A stretch of DNA of 64,000 nt, taken from contig CM075103.1 of NCBI GenBank assembly GCA_037576195.1, positions 12,338,001-12,402,000 of the forward strand. Reading direction: 5' to 3'. The first letter of the stretch is position 1. Each line of letters begins with the position of its first letter. Under the pieces are notes generated by a model, which searched no databases, was not told the DNA's origin, and worked only from the letters and a program-made list of their open reading frames with translations. The translations under genes were made by a program, and so were the position numbers. This DNA is from Phytoseiulus persimilis. Taxonomy: Eukaryota > Arthropoda > Arachnida > Mesostigmata > Phytoseiidae. This document shows positions 9,947 through 22,200 of the stretch, piece after piece.

Positions 9947-11907
9947 CTCACATAACAGATCACAAATATGCGACGGACGAGCCGTAGGCAGAAGAAATCT
10001 TCCTTATTGCCGTCGTCGGAACTGCATGGAGCCTGAACATACGGCACTTTTATGCAGACGTGTTGGAACGAACAACCACGCTTCGTTGAATCTGCGTGCA
10101 ATACGTGGGAATAGTTTGCAGCCTGTACGCCTCGGTACAAGACACTACGCAGGAGGTACGGGCGCAGGGGAAGGAGCGGACGCGCATGTAGCGATCCAAG
10201 ACAAACCCTGACCCCCAATTTCTCGCTTCCTCGACCCAATCTTGGAGGAATCTTCGTGTGCGTTGAGCGCGGCATGTCGGAACGGAGCATTCGGAGACTC
10301 GCATTCCTACGGATCATTCGGGTCACGACGTCTGCGAACGTCTCTAGTGCACATCCATTCCAATGCTTCGCCGTCGACGAGAGCGTCGCGTCGACTTCCT
10401 TTTTAACCCGTGACGTTGAGCAGATATCTCTCGGGCTCGAGTGGTTTTCAGAAGCTGCCCCGACCAGTTAAACCTTTCTCTTTTTAGAATGAAATTCCGG
10501 GACCTCCTGCCTCCTTGAATTTGTCCTGATCACATCGAAGATGACGAATTCCTTCTCTTTCCAGCTCGGCGGTTCAGGTAACCAACCAACCGAAATAAAG
10601 CTCTGTGTACGGAGTATCCGGAGAAGTCGCCTCTCCTGCTTATCCAGTTTTGCCGGGGAACCTTGAGGAAGAATCAGGTGAATCCAGTCTACTGCGCTGC
10701 TGAGAAGTGAACCAGGGAATTATCACTGAGAGCTCTCTTTTTGTTTCTTTTGAGCTTTTTGGAGACGCTCCAGTTTGAAATCGATTGTCCACGACAAGAA
10801 TCGAGTTGAAGGAATCTGAAACTCTCCCCCGAGTTTCGCTGACAGTAGCGGTGAGTCCGCAATCGGACATTCCTTGGTCGGTACCTTCAGAGGAGCAGCG
10901 TCAGGTCGAGGAGCGGGCTGTCTAGGCGATCACCCTCGAAAGGCACACGGCGACTCCATCGCATCACAGCGCTTTTCCTGGAAGAGGAACAATGAGTATT
11001 CGGAGTGACACATCCCAGAAACGTTCAGCTCGAGAGCGGGCACTCCGGTTATGGGTGGGGCGTTCTAATATAGATGAATCAAAGGTGCAGTCACATTGAG
11101 AGTGGTCGACGACTCCTTTCGAGGAGATTCCGCTGATTTTTTCATGTCTATGGGAGCCCCAAAGTATCGAGACTGCTCAGCCGGTCGCCGCCTCTCACCG
11201 CTCCAAACTCGATATGGCCTCTTCTGGCAAACACTTGATAAAGACTGAGAAATTTTCTGACGCCGAAAATAGCGCTCACAGTACTGGCGGGGGAGACAGT
11301 GACAGGGTTGTGGTGAGGCCGTCGAGCTTCAGGAATCAACTCTCACCCACAACGTTTCGCAGTCACTAAAATAGCCGAATCGGAGAGCATGTGTCTTTCG
11401 CCGCTCCTAAGCGTAACTTCCAAGTGAAAACAGTCATGTTCGGGTAGTTCAGACCGATTCAAGGACTTTTTGGTGTCGTGCAGGCAATCGCTTTGGAATT
11501 GTGCTTACGATAGACAGACATTTTCTCGTATGTATTGTATGTTAGTATAAAGTGTCATTATTGGAGAGGTACAGGCTGAGGAGTCCCGCCAGAATCTTGT
11601 TGTGGCGGTGCGTTTCATCGTTAGGATTCGTATCCCGGTTCACATAAAATGAACAAACACAACCAGACTTCTCAACCCCTGCTTGATGACGAATGGATTG
11701 CTGTTTCCGTCATGGAGGCAATCCGCTCCGGTTCCTCGAAATCGACCGTGGTCGTTTCTTCGGGTCTACCTCAAGCCTTCCTCGTTGATTGCGTATCAAC
11801 TTTTCGAATCCGACCCTGAAATGTTTCACCGGGTTCTTCTGGAACGTTTTTGCATCTCGCAATTGCGGGAGGTTCCGTAGAGTGTCGCAAACACTCTTCT
11901 GTGCTCT
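9947..11907. other. Unassigned DNA
   Basis: No gene is recognised. CCTTCTCTTTCCAG at about 10,551-10,564 resembles a splice acceptor, followed 13 bases later by CAG|GTAACC; this is too little to define an exon. Confidence 0.3.
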
Positions 11908-11953
11908 CGTAGGCTCTCACGGACGCTTTCGTAGGCGGTCGTAGGCTCTCGTC
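11908..11953. repeat. Short imperfect repeat of a TCGTAGGC-like unit
   Basis: TCGTAGGCTCTC recurs in degenerate form three or four times in about 45 bp, immediately left of the worn 45-bp array. Confidence 0.45.
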
Positions 11954-11965
11954 GACATCAGGTCG

Positions 11966-12300
11966 ACCCTCGAATCACTTCCACAGGCCGCGAAAAGTAT
12001 GATCATATGGACTCTGCAATCACCTCCCTGGACTCCAAAAAGTACGGTCAGAGTCCCGGATCACCTCCATAGACTCGAAGAGAATGGTCAGAACGACCCC
12101 GGAGTAACCTTCCTGGACTCCGAAGAGTATGGCGAGCACGATCCTGGAAGCACCTTCATGGACCCCTAAAAGTATGGCCACAACGATCCACACAACAGCC
12201 TCTTCAGACTCTTAAGATCCCCCCAGATTATTCCCGAAGTCACTTCCTTGCACTCCGAAAAGTATGGTCAGATCGATTCCGGAACCACCTCCATAACTGT
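11966..12300 (+). repeat. Degenerate 45-bp tandem array, old copy of family M1
   Basis: About seven to eight monomers of 41-46 bp can be lined up by the anchor AAAAGTATGG or a variant, at about 11,992, 12,037, 12,078, 12,122, 12,168 and 12,258, with one badly decayed monomer between the last two. A monomer also contains a TCAGA-CGATTCC block and a GGAATCACCTCC-like block. In the same order these blocks match the monomer of the large array at 62,085-64,000 (GGAATCACCCCTCC, GGAAAGTAATG, CTCAGATTGACTCC), and the period is the same. I infer common origin followed by long decay here. It abuts repeat R2 on its right. Confidence 0.7.
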
Positions 12301-12361
12301 AATAAATACGGCCGGATAGAGAGAGCGACTCCCCACAAACTTTCCCCATCGGAAGTTCTTC

Positions 12362-12487
12362 CGAATTCGACTTCCCTGAGACCATACGGAGGGAATGCAT
12401 CGAGGTCGAGATTTTGTCCAGAATCCAGCGATTTCCGTGAGGCCGAGATGATCGATCATCGATTCCGAGCTCTGGACCGATTCTTGT
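12362..12487 (+). repeat. Dispersed repeat family R2, copy B
   Basis: This is the partner of 9070-9193 in the same orientation, with moderate similarity and a few indels. It lies between the worn minisatellite and the truncated F3 foldback element. Confidence 0.5.
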
Positions 12488-12503
12488 CATTTTTAATGGC
12501 AAG

Positions 12504-13085
12504 AAATGGGTGCTTGAAAAATTCCTGAACGCTCATTTCCGACAGTTCATAACTACGGTCCGAAGAGGCGCAGAAAGATGGTCAAAATGCGCGGAATCCA
12601 TTCAGCTTTGATATCCGTGTCAAGCCGAATTCGTTTTGATCCAACGAACGGCCTGCCGACGGTGACGGTTTCACCGAAATGGTCGGAGATCGGAAACTCG
12701 CGATTCGCTATTCTGAAGGAACTGAGATCTCCTGTTCTCCACAGAATCGAGAAGTTCGTCGAAAATCGAGCAGTTTCGAAGCAGATAATTTAGCGATTCG
12801 GTCTCTATCGAGCGGAGATATCGGCCGCGGAAGATCTGATTCCTTGGTGATTTTCCGGTGATTTATTTTCGCCAATTGAACGGTCTCATGCATGGGATGA
12901 GCCGGCATTCCCCCAGGAACGATCATAAAATTCTCGAAAATGTCACTCGAGCACGTTTCATCGCTGTTCGCGCTGCGAGAAGTGACTCTAAGATCCGAAG
13001 TCGACGAAGGAGTCATTACTCCCCCGTTCCCAGCTTCGCTTCTCGTAAACTCAACATTTGAGAACGTGACATATTGTGAGAAAGC
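12504..13085 (-). mobile_element. Truncated foldback element, family F3 (one arm plus spacer)
   Basis: The sequence aligns with the right arm of the element at 51,927-53,009 read in reverse complement, then with its central spacer. Arm anchors are GCGCAGAAAGATG (about 12,568), ACGGTCTCATGCATGGGATGAG (about 12,880) and GAGCACGTTTCATCG (about 12,950). Spacer anchors are CCCGTTCCCA and GACATATTGT (about 13,022 and 13,068). The second arm is missing or unrecognisable. The copies are well diverged. A short conceptual peptide in the spacer is shared, but on this evidence it is not a gene. Confidence 0.65.
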
Positions 13086-13217
13086 TAGAAAGCCTGGATT
13101 ATTATGGATAGATATATCTCGTAAATGGATTTTCTTCGAGAGACTATTCTCTACTTCGAAACCCACGCTTGAAATGACGCCAGACAAGTGACGCCGAAGA
13201 TTCTCCAAGTTCAGATA

Positions 13218-13259
13218 CAGAGTGTCCAGAAATTAGTCGGAATATTTCTGGTCACTCTG
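13218..13259. repeat. 42-bp hairpin with transposon-like tips
   Basis: CAGAGTGTCCAGAAA at the left pairs with TTTCTGGTCACTCTG at the right, with one mismatch over 15 bp and a 12-base loop. CAGAGTG-type tips occur in Tc1/mariner elements, and TA precedes the left tip, but TT follows the right one. It may be a relic with nearly all its interior deleted, or an unrelated hairpin. Confidence 0.5.
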
Positions 13260-16200
13260 TTTGGCTGGACTTCGTGGTTTTGAAAATCTCGAATCTGTGC
13301 AGCGGACGAACGCTGCATGACGAGTATGTGCTCTCAAAATCTCATTTTTTTGAGATCCCAGCGAAAATCGTGGAGTTCCTTCGCTGGCGAAGAAATCAAG
13401 CTCAAACCGGCGATTCTTTTCTCAACAGAGACAATTGAAGTAAAACAATCTGCCAAATCGGAGGATGCTCCATCATTCATTGTGGTGATTCCGATCGTCA
13501 CTGAGTTGGACTCAGAAAGTCTTCACCTCAAGAGAAATCTCCAGAGAGATGGAGCGACCAAGTTTGCTGCTTCCGTGAACGGCTTCTGCTTCGGTGAGAG
13601 CTTTTTGCTTTCGGAAGTAGAGGAGCTCTGTCGAAACCGTGGGCTATCTTCGGAACAGATACGGCAACGGAACGGGGGCTCGGGAATACTGAATCATTTC
13701 AAAAGCTGTAGAATGTGAGCGCCCGGCGCTCTGGGCGAGCAGGTTTGGGTAAGTAGACCCTCCGATTTGGATGATTTCCTGAGGTTGACCTCAGAGCGAG
13801 TGGACATGTGAACGAGTGGAGCATACAAGCTTCAGCTCGCTAAGTCATACCTTGTTCCATGGCTGAAAGCTTACGGGAAATCGTTCGACTTTGAATTCGG
13901 TCTTGTCGCAACCACCGAAGCGTCTACCGAGCTCACATTGAGCATTAGCCTCACAGCAGAGAGGTTGCAGGGATCCGCCGATATTGGTGCGAGTGCTTTG
14001 CTGGCGACCGGACGTTGGGCTGCTGTTCCCGGTTGGCTTGAGCTGACCCTCGCCAGGTATCCGCCTTACCATTCCTCGGCCAGCAGAGCACCGAACGGAA
14101 CGTTTTCTACCAAGAGACAGCGTCACGGAGGCAGAGTCAACTGAAGCGGACGATTGAGGTCACGATATGGATTTTCGAATTCCGGAGCGGAACGGATCCT
14201 TCAGTTCTGCACAACATAGCAATCAATCGCTCCATTGCCCAAGAGATTGATTTTGAGCCCAAAAGTAGCTGATTCTGATCCCTTCCGGAATCAAGTCCAT
14301 GGAGAGGTGGTGCTTTCCCTTTAGTTTGGCCGATTTTTTTCGTTCAGTGAACTTGTATCGAGGAAGTTGCAAAATCAGTTTCTCACGCTGACTCAACTGG
14401 AACTCAACTTCCAAAAAGGAGTCAGCTGCCTCGGAAGTCTCTATGGAGGGAGAATTGACTCGATCGAACAGAATTTTTCGCGAGCGAGCGAGTCGATTCT
14501 CGTTTGAAGCCCAAGCAATCAAATTTTCAACGAGCCCGGTCTCATCGCCGCCGATTATGCTGGACGGCTTGGCCATGTTCCGCTTCCGATCGGATATTAG
14601 CCTCGAATCCTTGAGGCGTAATTGAAACGTGAAGAGGGGAATGAAATCCCGACGTAAAGCCGGAGCTCCAAGAATGTTGAGAATATCCAGGGAGTAGCCT
14701 GAATCCTCGAGTCGGAGAAGCATCCATCGAAACGACGACGGAGGGAATCCGCGAAATCGCCCGTGATGTCGGTTCAGGCGTTGCGACGCCAAGCTCTTGA
14801 TTTGGATTCAGAGGGTACAGCTCTCTCGGCCCCAACTCATCCTCCCTTATCGGATGTTTCGAGCTCGATGCGATGTTTATGCGACGTATCTTATCTCTTG
14901 GCTTCGACACCTCAGGGCAAGAGCGAAGGAGCGTCGTCGGGACAAATGGCGGTCGTAATTCCTTTTTCGCGTGCAAGCTGTCCTCGCTCGACTTTTCCGC
15001 TCCGATTTGATCATTTTTCCGAATCCGTCCTCTCTGAAAGCCACACGTCCCGCTTCCTGTCGGCCTCTGTCTACTCACCCCAACGCCAGCAAGCCGACAC
15101 CCAAGTTGGCGAGCCGTCACCACCGAGCATATCATGTTCAGCAACGTTCGAAAAAGTACTCAATATTGTTTATCTTAGCAGCTTGCGCTCCCTACCGCTC
15201 TTTCACTTCACCCGTTGTTCTTGTTTGCTTTTCTTCCCTCGGACCGCTCTTGGCTGCCGCTTCCAGGCTCGGGTGAGTGTAACTGTCATCGACATTTCGT
15301 GTCCGAGCCGCCATCAATGTGACAGGCGTCTGAGCGTATGCAAGTGTTAACTGCTTCTGTACTCTCGTAAGTCAGGCGGGCAATACTTCGTCCCTATGGA
15401 CAACCGCTCGCCACTGTTGCCTGCTGGGTATGACCAAAACCCAGCGAGCTCGGGGTGTGAGGGAAAATCCTCGATCGCATGTCGAGTCCTGTCCCGATTC
15501 CCAAATCCACTCTGTCTGGAAAATGAGCGGAAAATGAGCGTCGGACTCCCAGCAGCCTTCCATCTGGCTGATTATGAATCGGACGCATTTCGATGAGTCT
15601 TATTCAACGGAGAAACCTTGTTCTACCTAGGCTCTTGAATCGTGACCATAGAACCGGGGTATATCGGGTCACGAAAAGTCGCGATCGTGAGAACGTTTCT
15701 CATTCGGTTGACTCGAGCGCCTGCGCGCGAAGTTGCAAAGAAGGAGCAGGACCTACGAGACTTTGGAGCGAGATTCGCAGCGAAATGAATTCGATCTGAG
15801 ATGATATTTCCCAACGAAGTTATTCCCAAACGGGCGAAGCATGGGTGCGGGGAGAATGCGGAGGGACAGTCGGGTGGAGCTTTCATTCACGCTGCGACTG
15901 AATATTAGTTTTTTCCTCGCTTCCGATTCGAAGCTTCATTGATTGCGAGCTGTTGTCGTTCTCGAGAACAACCGGGAAGGAATGGATTGCGGCCGAGTAC
16001 CCTGGACCAGCCAATGTCGTTATGAGCCGAATTAATCCGTGGCTTTCATCGCATTCTCCGGATTCATTAATCTTTCTCCGAGCCTTGTTTCCGCTCAACA
16101 GCAGTTCAATCTGTGAATCGCTGAAAAATATCGGTACCCAGTGAGTCTGCGTCAATCGAATCGGTTGACTTCATGAGTGAGTTGAACCCGAAAAATATCG

Positions 16201-17999
16201 TGAACGAGTCGAGGATATTACTGGCGATCCGGGTCGAAACGGTGCTCTGGCTGCGCCTCGAAGGGAGGCGGCCCTGTGACACCTCTGCTTCGAAAGCCGT
16301 ACCCCACGTTAACTCGCTCGGTGTGGGCGGAGACCTTCAGCGGCTGTCTGGGATTTTCCGGAGGCTGGAAGCAGGTTCCGGAGGCCAGTATTCTCGCTGA
16401 CGAATTTTCCGAGGGGAAAACGAGCTCCATCGAAGGAGATGATTCCGTGCGGCAAGTTCTCTTTGCTTCCGATCATTCCCAGCATAGTTTCGACCAACTG
16501 TCTCCGCCATCTCAAATCGTAGCGTTGCATTCAATTACGAATATTCTCAGAGACGATAAACTCGATATCAAGTCTCCCGAGCCTAACTAGGATCCAGGGT
16601 ACTGGCTCGGATGAGTGATCGTGGCAAGCGGAAGAGGGCACCCGACTTGCTTCGTAGGCCTCAGCGGCCCGGCCGACTCCGGTGTCGTCGGCACAGGTGT
16701 CGTCCGGCCTAGGAAACGGATGGGGGCGGATGTATGGCAATGCATAACCGTAGATCCCTCCGCCTTTGTTGTGGCCTGTATTGCTCACTCGGAAAAACTG
16801 GAGCTTCCCATTCGGTCCCGAGGGAGCGAGGAACGAACACGCGTATGTTTTCGTGCTCGACATGCAATAAGCAAAAGCAGCCCTTTGTGTTTGCCTTGTT
16901 CCCTTATACAGTCACGAGAAGCTTTGTTCATCAAGGACATGAGTTCGGGCGCGTCATCACCTGCGTCTCACCACTTGATGTCATTTCTAGAGAACCTCGA
17001 AGTAGTCGCTGTCTCGGCGAATCTGGTTCCGGGTACAACATTGGATACCCTTTAATGATAGATCCCGTAGAACAATCCTGAAACCTCTAAACTCGGCGTC
17101 ATCGACTCGTTGAGGAAGCCGCTGACGTCCAAGTCACCGGATCACCGGTGTAGAATACTCGGAGCTCAGATCTCGTCGACACCGGAGATGAACTGACGCA
17201 TTTACCGCGGAGCCGCAAAGATATCAAAACGCCCAGACAGCGATGAAGATTTCAGGAGGCTAGGCCGCAATGTTCCCCGGAGGAGTGCCTTCATCACATC
17301 GGTACATGGGTTCGGCTCTGTTGTTTGCCTTCCCCGATCTCCTTCGAACTTCTCGAGATCCCTCTCAACTTATTTCGACTTTGTCCGAGTGCGGAAATCC
17401 CTTGGGGTTTGCACGATCGTGACGGTGGCTCGGCTTTTGGCTGCGGTAATGAAACTGCTCCCGTTCTTCCCGCAGCGCTTCTCCTCTCCGACGCCCTTCC
17501 GCGCAGTTTTCCCGCCGATATGTTGAGGTAAGGCGCTCGGTGTGCCCGAACCGACCCGGGCTATTCCTACGACGCCTGTTTGCCAGATCTGACCGCAAAG
17601 CGGTAGGATCGCACATTGGCAACGAGGTTCGGGGCGAAGTCTGTGTTGCTTATGACACCAGTTTCCTGTCCACCATGGAAACGTTCCATGAAGTCGGACC
17701 GCTGTGAGGATAACTGCGGCTTCACGGTGCTGAGGCCAGACGATTCTGTCAGTCGCAGCTTTTGAAGGCAAATGGGCGATTAGTGCGCGCCTGCGTGCGT
17801 CTTAGCCTCCAGTGATGATCCAAGCGTGAACGTGGGCGGCATTATCAACACACTTGCTAGCTTGCGGGCATCAGCCATCCACATGCCAGCTGAGAATGAG
17901 AAGCCCCGAGCGATCATGATCCATGGCGATGTTTCCGTGTTAATTATCATCTAGCCGAGCATCGTCATCGACGTTAATTCAATCACGAGCAAATCTGGC
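13260..17999. other. Unassigned 4.7-kb stretch
   Basis: No known protein domain is recognised. Reading frames worth recording are 13,317-13,718 (+, 133 codons), 14,223-14,792 (-, 189 codons), 14,542-15,144 (-, 200 codons), 14,763-15,350 (+, 195 codons) and 16,276-16,590 (+, 104 codons). The three between 14.2 and 15.35 kb overlap one another on opposite strands, so at most one can be real. None has a supporting splice pattern or poly(A) signal. Confidence 0.25.
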
Positions 18000-20900
18000 T
18001 GCACAACGGCCGCTAGTGGAGCTCAGTCCCATGGCATCCAACGAAAGGAGGTTGGTTGTCGTCTGCTCCAAGATCTCCCTCCACAGTGCTCATATTAATT
18101 CATCACTAGAGCCTGGAAGTTGGGACGCTCCTCCGAGATTATCGCCTAATTGCGATGTATCAATCTCAGGCGATTGATGCAATGATCTGCAGAATCAGCT
18201 GAACTTTCAGGCTCTACCCATCACTACGCCTGAACCCATGGCACGGTCGGACTGTCGTGTATGCGATCGGTTCCAAGACGTGGAACGTTGCGACTCGGGT
18301 CGGAGAATTCCCCTGAGGGGTTCTGACCCTCCCGCTCGTTCATTGCCCCTCGAAAGCATCGGGTTGTTCGTTTCGTTTGTCATCACGATATGCTCGCGAA
18401 CGATAGAGCAAAGATGTATCGCCAACCGTCGGGCGCGGGGCGAACCCCGGAACTCATGAACCTGTTCAGCTGGAGGTCGAGAGAGCCGGCGAAACCCGGT
18501 CTTGAGGGATGTTCTTATCGCCCGAGCCCATTCCGGTTGAGGCGTGAGTGCAACGGGGCTGCTGTATCTGGATGATGCGCACTTTCTTCTCAAGTCGTGA
18601 TCGCACGTTTCGGGATCCTGGAACTGCGCAGAGAACACTCCGAGTTCGATCGCGCTGCGTGCTCAGGAGCTCCATCCGAGATGCTCACCTCGAAGAGCAA
18701 GCGATTCTGGAGCCTCGCTGTTTCCATCGGCGTTCCTGGGGTCGAGGCAGACGAATCCACCATCAGCGGAGCCCGGTGTCCTCCTTGAGGCACGTGTCTC
18801 GACTGAAAGTCATAATGATCACTCACGACGACGGAGGAGGGCAAATCGCTCGAAATGCCACTAGTTAGGAGCTTGTCGAAGGCCGTGAGAGCGCCTCACA
18901 ATGAGGGCGCTCCAACTTCGATCAGAGTACCTGATGATGCGTGCGCGTGCAACCGCGCCAACGTCCCCAGCCAAAAAAAAGCGTCATCAGCTGAGCGCTT
19001 GAAAACGTCTCGCGGTCCTGATTTTCCTCATCAACGACCTCGATCTACGAGAAGCTATCACAGCCTTTGCAGGGGCGACGAAGTCGCTCACAAGGTTCTC
19101 CTCACTGCGACAACGGGCATCCGCAATAAGTTGGAGTAGTTGTGGGACAAGCAGCGGTGTGAGCCATCCCCATGATCCAGGAAAGGAAAAGCTCATCGCC
19201 GAAACCCTCGTCATTGACAGCTCAGCGCGAATCCTATCTCGAGAGAAAACTGTTAGCCCTCAATACTCAAGACGACTGCGACGACATGGTCGACAAGCAG
19301 ATCGACTGGCTGTCGCGCCGACGAGAACCCGTCTACTCGCCGCCCTTACCTCGCTCACCTTGATTCGATGTCGACCGACGGACCGGCTTCTGAGCCCTCC
19401 GAGTATCGTTTTCAGTCGAGCTCGAAACGCAGCGAGCACGTTCGGATGAGTCTCCACGCAAACCTCGCGAGTGAAAAACACACCCGCGACGCCGGTCGAC
19501 TTCGCGGCGCTGAACCCTATCCGGGAACAGGAATGCGAGTTTTCAAAAATAATATTGGCCCGCTGATAGCGGAGAGGTCGCGAGGAGGTTTGCAGGACTT
19601 GGGGGATATTGCAAAGAGAGTGAGCCAGGTGGGAGAACGCAGTCCGAAGAATGTTTTGCTATTCCTGGTGTTCCCCCGTTCCGGAAGCGATGCTTCATGG
19701 AACTTGTAATCGAACATGCTCTGGCTCCGAATACTCTAGGACCTCGATGGTATGGATAACGGGATGCCAAAACCGGTGGTTATTACCAAGAGCCAGTCAT
19801 GCGGAGGTGGTGTTCATGAAGGAAAGCTCATACTGTCGATCGCCATCGTCGCATATTTTCCAAATGATCCCGTCTCTCAACTAATCGATGCTGTTTCGGA
19901 GCTCACGATCCAAGTGGCCTCTGATCGGAATAGACATCGAACACTCGAACAGAATTGTGAATTCAATGTCTGGATCTGTCAGCTGGAACTCGTCGGCGTT
20001 CGTTTCAAAGAGGTCTTGTTCCCGTCCAGCATCTGTTTCTGCACCGATTTTCTGGTTACTTCATTCTCCAGGCCATCGTTGCTTCGACCGTCTTCGCGAC
20101 TTTCTCCTACCCGACTCGATTTTCCGCTCACACCTTGTTTTTCATCACTGGTGAATGTTTGGCACTGAACTTCGCTCCGGTCGTCGGGGATCGAGAAGTT
20201 CCCGCGAGAGCTCCGCTCTACACAGCGGCGGGATCAGCCGCAACATAACTACCGTCAGGCTCTTCCACTGTTTCGACGCTCTGAACGATTCCGACGCCGC
20301 GAGCGTCGGAACAGAATCCAGTTTAGGAGATTCCAAGCGACGATACAATTTTGGAGCGAATCTCTCCCCGAAACTGAGAAGTCATCGGAACGTATCTGAT
20401 CGGGGCTCGAAGAAGTTCCAAGTCACTGCACTCGACCTGCCCGAGGGTGCGGGAAGCGGGAGAGCCGCGCCTCGATTCAGGGAAAGTCCTGAATACCACA
20501 TGCCAAAACCTCGGATCTAGATTGGACGGGAAATGGACGTTGTGGCACGTCGTGGCGTGAAGCTGTTCTGTCCAATCGAATAATTGGAGAGAGATTTATT
20601 CCGTCGATATCGTGTTCCCGGCTCGAGCGCGGTGACTCGACCTGACTCGCATTGACCGTTTGCGCGGGCCCCGTTGCAGCGGTTGCGTCAGAGAGTTCCC
20701 TCTAGACACGTTTTCCCAATCAATGACGAATCAATAGTTGGCGGAGCCATGGGGTACCATCGGCGAGGGAGTACCATTGTGGAAGTGGATGAGTCGGGAT
20801 GAGGATGCCCCCAAACGAGGCTTGGAAGGTTTCCACCTCGGACAACGCCTGAAACACACGACCGAAAGTCGTTCCCGTGAACGCGCTCACCGAATATGCA

Positions 20901-22200
20901 GGAATGCTGGACCGCCAGCTTCCGTCATAGTGGCAGAGATTCGGGAAATCATCGAATTAGGGAATTCTCCGTGACAGTCTAGGCTCGTTGGTAAGCGCAG
21001 CGGTAGATATTCGCGATGCTAACGCGATTTCCAACCCCAGACTCATACTCAGGGAATGTTCCCGACGACTGCGTGGGATGCGTTCGCCCGAACACGATCA
21101 AGAGCTGTTCACTCCTATATCAATTAACCTGCCCTGCGAACGATCCGAGCGATAGGCTCTCCCCCCTCGACGCTCTAATACAGGTCAACATTCATCGGAT
21201 CGATGCGTTGTCTCCAGTAGGGTGAACCGCCGGTCGACATTTCTCATAAAAAAACCCACTTCCAATGCGTGGGATGACTGGACGTTGCCAAAGGGGTCAG
21301 ACGCGCTCTGGTAAGCCATGAGCGGTTTACCGCAAATGCGTCGGAATCGAGTTGATCAGGTTGTTCTCGCGAACGGGAATATTTTTCCGGAGGACCGGCT
21401 CATGAATCGGAATAATAGGAATTGTGCCATCTGGGCCTTCGGGAGGATAATCAGTTCGACCTTACAGGTCGAGGGGTCCGACCATGTCGCTGATCGCACT
21501 CGCTCGCAGCCCAGCTCACGGAATGCACGAACGAACTTTAATTTATCGCGTTGCACGAACTGCGATCCGTTCTCTCCACCGAGGAGCTCGCGGGGTCCGG
21601 GTCTGGGGAGTGAGTTGAACTGACAGCGAGGTATCGAACTCGCGAGTTGGTACCTATTTCGATCCCCAGCTCGGGCTGTAGCACTTGCTCATCAAACTCA
21701 GTTACAGACCTGGACGTGCTTTCCGATGCGTGGCTGGAGTCTGACAGCCAATGGCAGTATGGTAATGATACGGCGCGGACTCTGGTCTCATCAACCGGTT
21801 CTCTGACTCTCCGTAGTTGACGTATGACTATGTCACAATGTGTTGAACATGCTCGCCTCCCTTAACTCTGCCCGAACCGCACTCGTTCGGTCCCCTCGCT
21901 GGAGGAGAAAAACGAGTTTCGAATCTCTTGCGGTTCGTCCCACAGCCGACGGGGCTGCGGGGCTCGTTTCAAGTCTCCCTTTCGTTTCACAAACCTCCGT
22001 GAATTCGGAGTTCTAGAGCTTTCACGCTGCAACGACCCGAATGCCAGTATCTATTTTCGACGCGTGAAGGAGCAAACACAAGCTTACGGGTAGGCGGGCT
22101 GGTAGGCGCCCGGACGGTAGCGAAGGCGTCTGGGGTGAAGCTAGGGTCGCGAGGCTACTTACGATTCAGTCGAGCGCAACAAGGGGAGGTCAACTGGTTG
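18000..22200. other. Unassigned 4.2-kb stretch with a tRNA-like fragment
   Basis: There is no recognisable gene. Frames of 100-145 codons (for example 18,207-18,638 on the minus strand) occur on both strands at about chance frequency. The one structured piece is the tRNA-like segment near 20,990-21,055. Confidence 0.25.
20985..21055 (+). other. tRNA-like or tRNA-derived SINE fragment
   Basis: A D-arm-like GCTCGTTGGTAAGC and an A-box-like GCGCAGCGGTAG precede a 5-bp stem, TCGCG/CGCGA, around the 7-base loop ATGCTAA. Read as an anticodon loop it has U33 and the anticodon GCT (serine). Spacing between the D-arm-like part and the anticodon stem is too long for a normal tRNA, and no good T arm or B box follows. 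A decayed tRNA pseudogene or SINE head fits better than a working tRNA. Confidence 0.25.

Noticed and set aside
9370-10326. 318-codon minus-strand reading frame
   Set aside because: It runs across a GA/CT-rich simple repeat that removes stops; the product would be serine/leucine low-complexity, and other frames on both strands are open there too.
13218-13259. A complete minimal Tc1/mariner element
   Set aside because: The tips look right, but TA is present only on the left side, and 42 bp is too short for a mobilisable element; kept only as a hairpin.
14223-15350. Overlapping 189-200 codon frames
   Set aside because: They lie on opposite strands across one another, and none has a recognisable domain or splice support.
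20985-21055. A functional tRNA-Ser gene
   Set aside because: There is no convincing T arm, no acceptor stem pairing, and the spacing before the anticodon stem is wrong.
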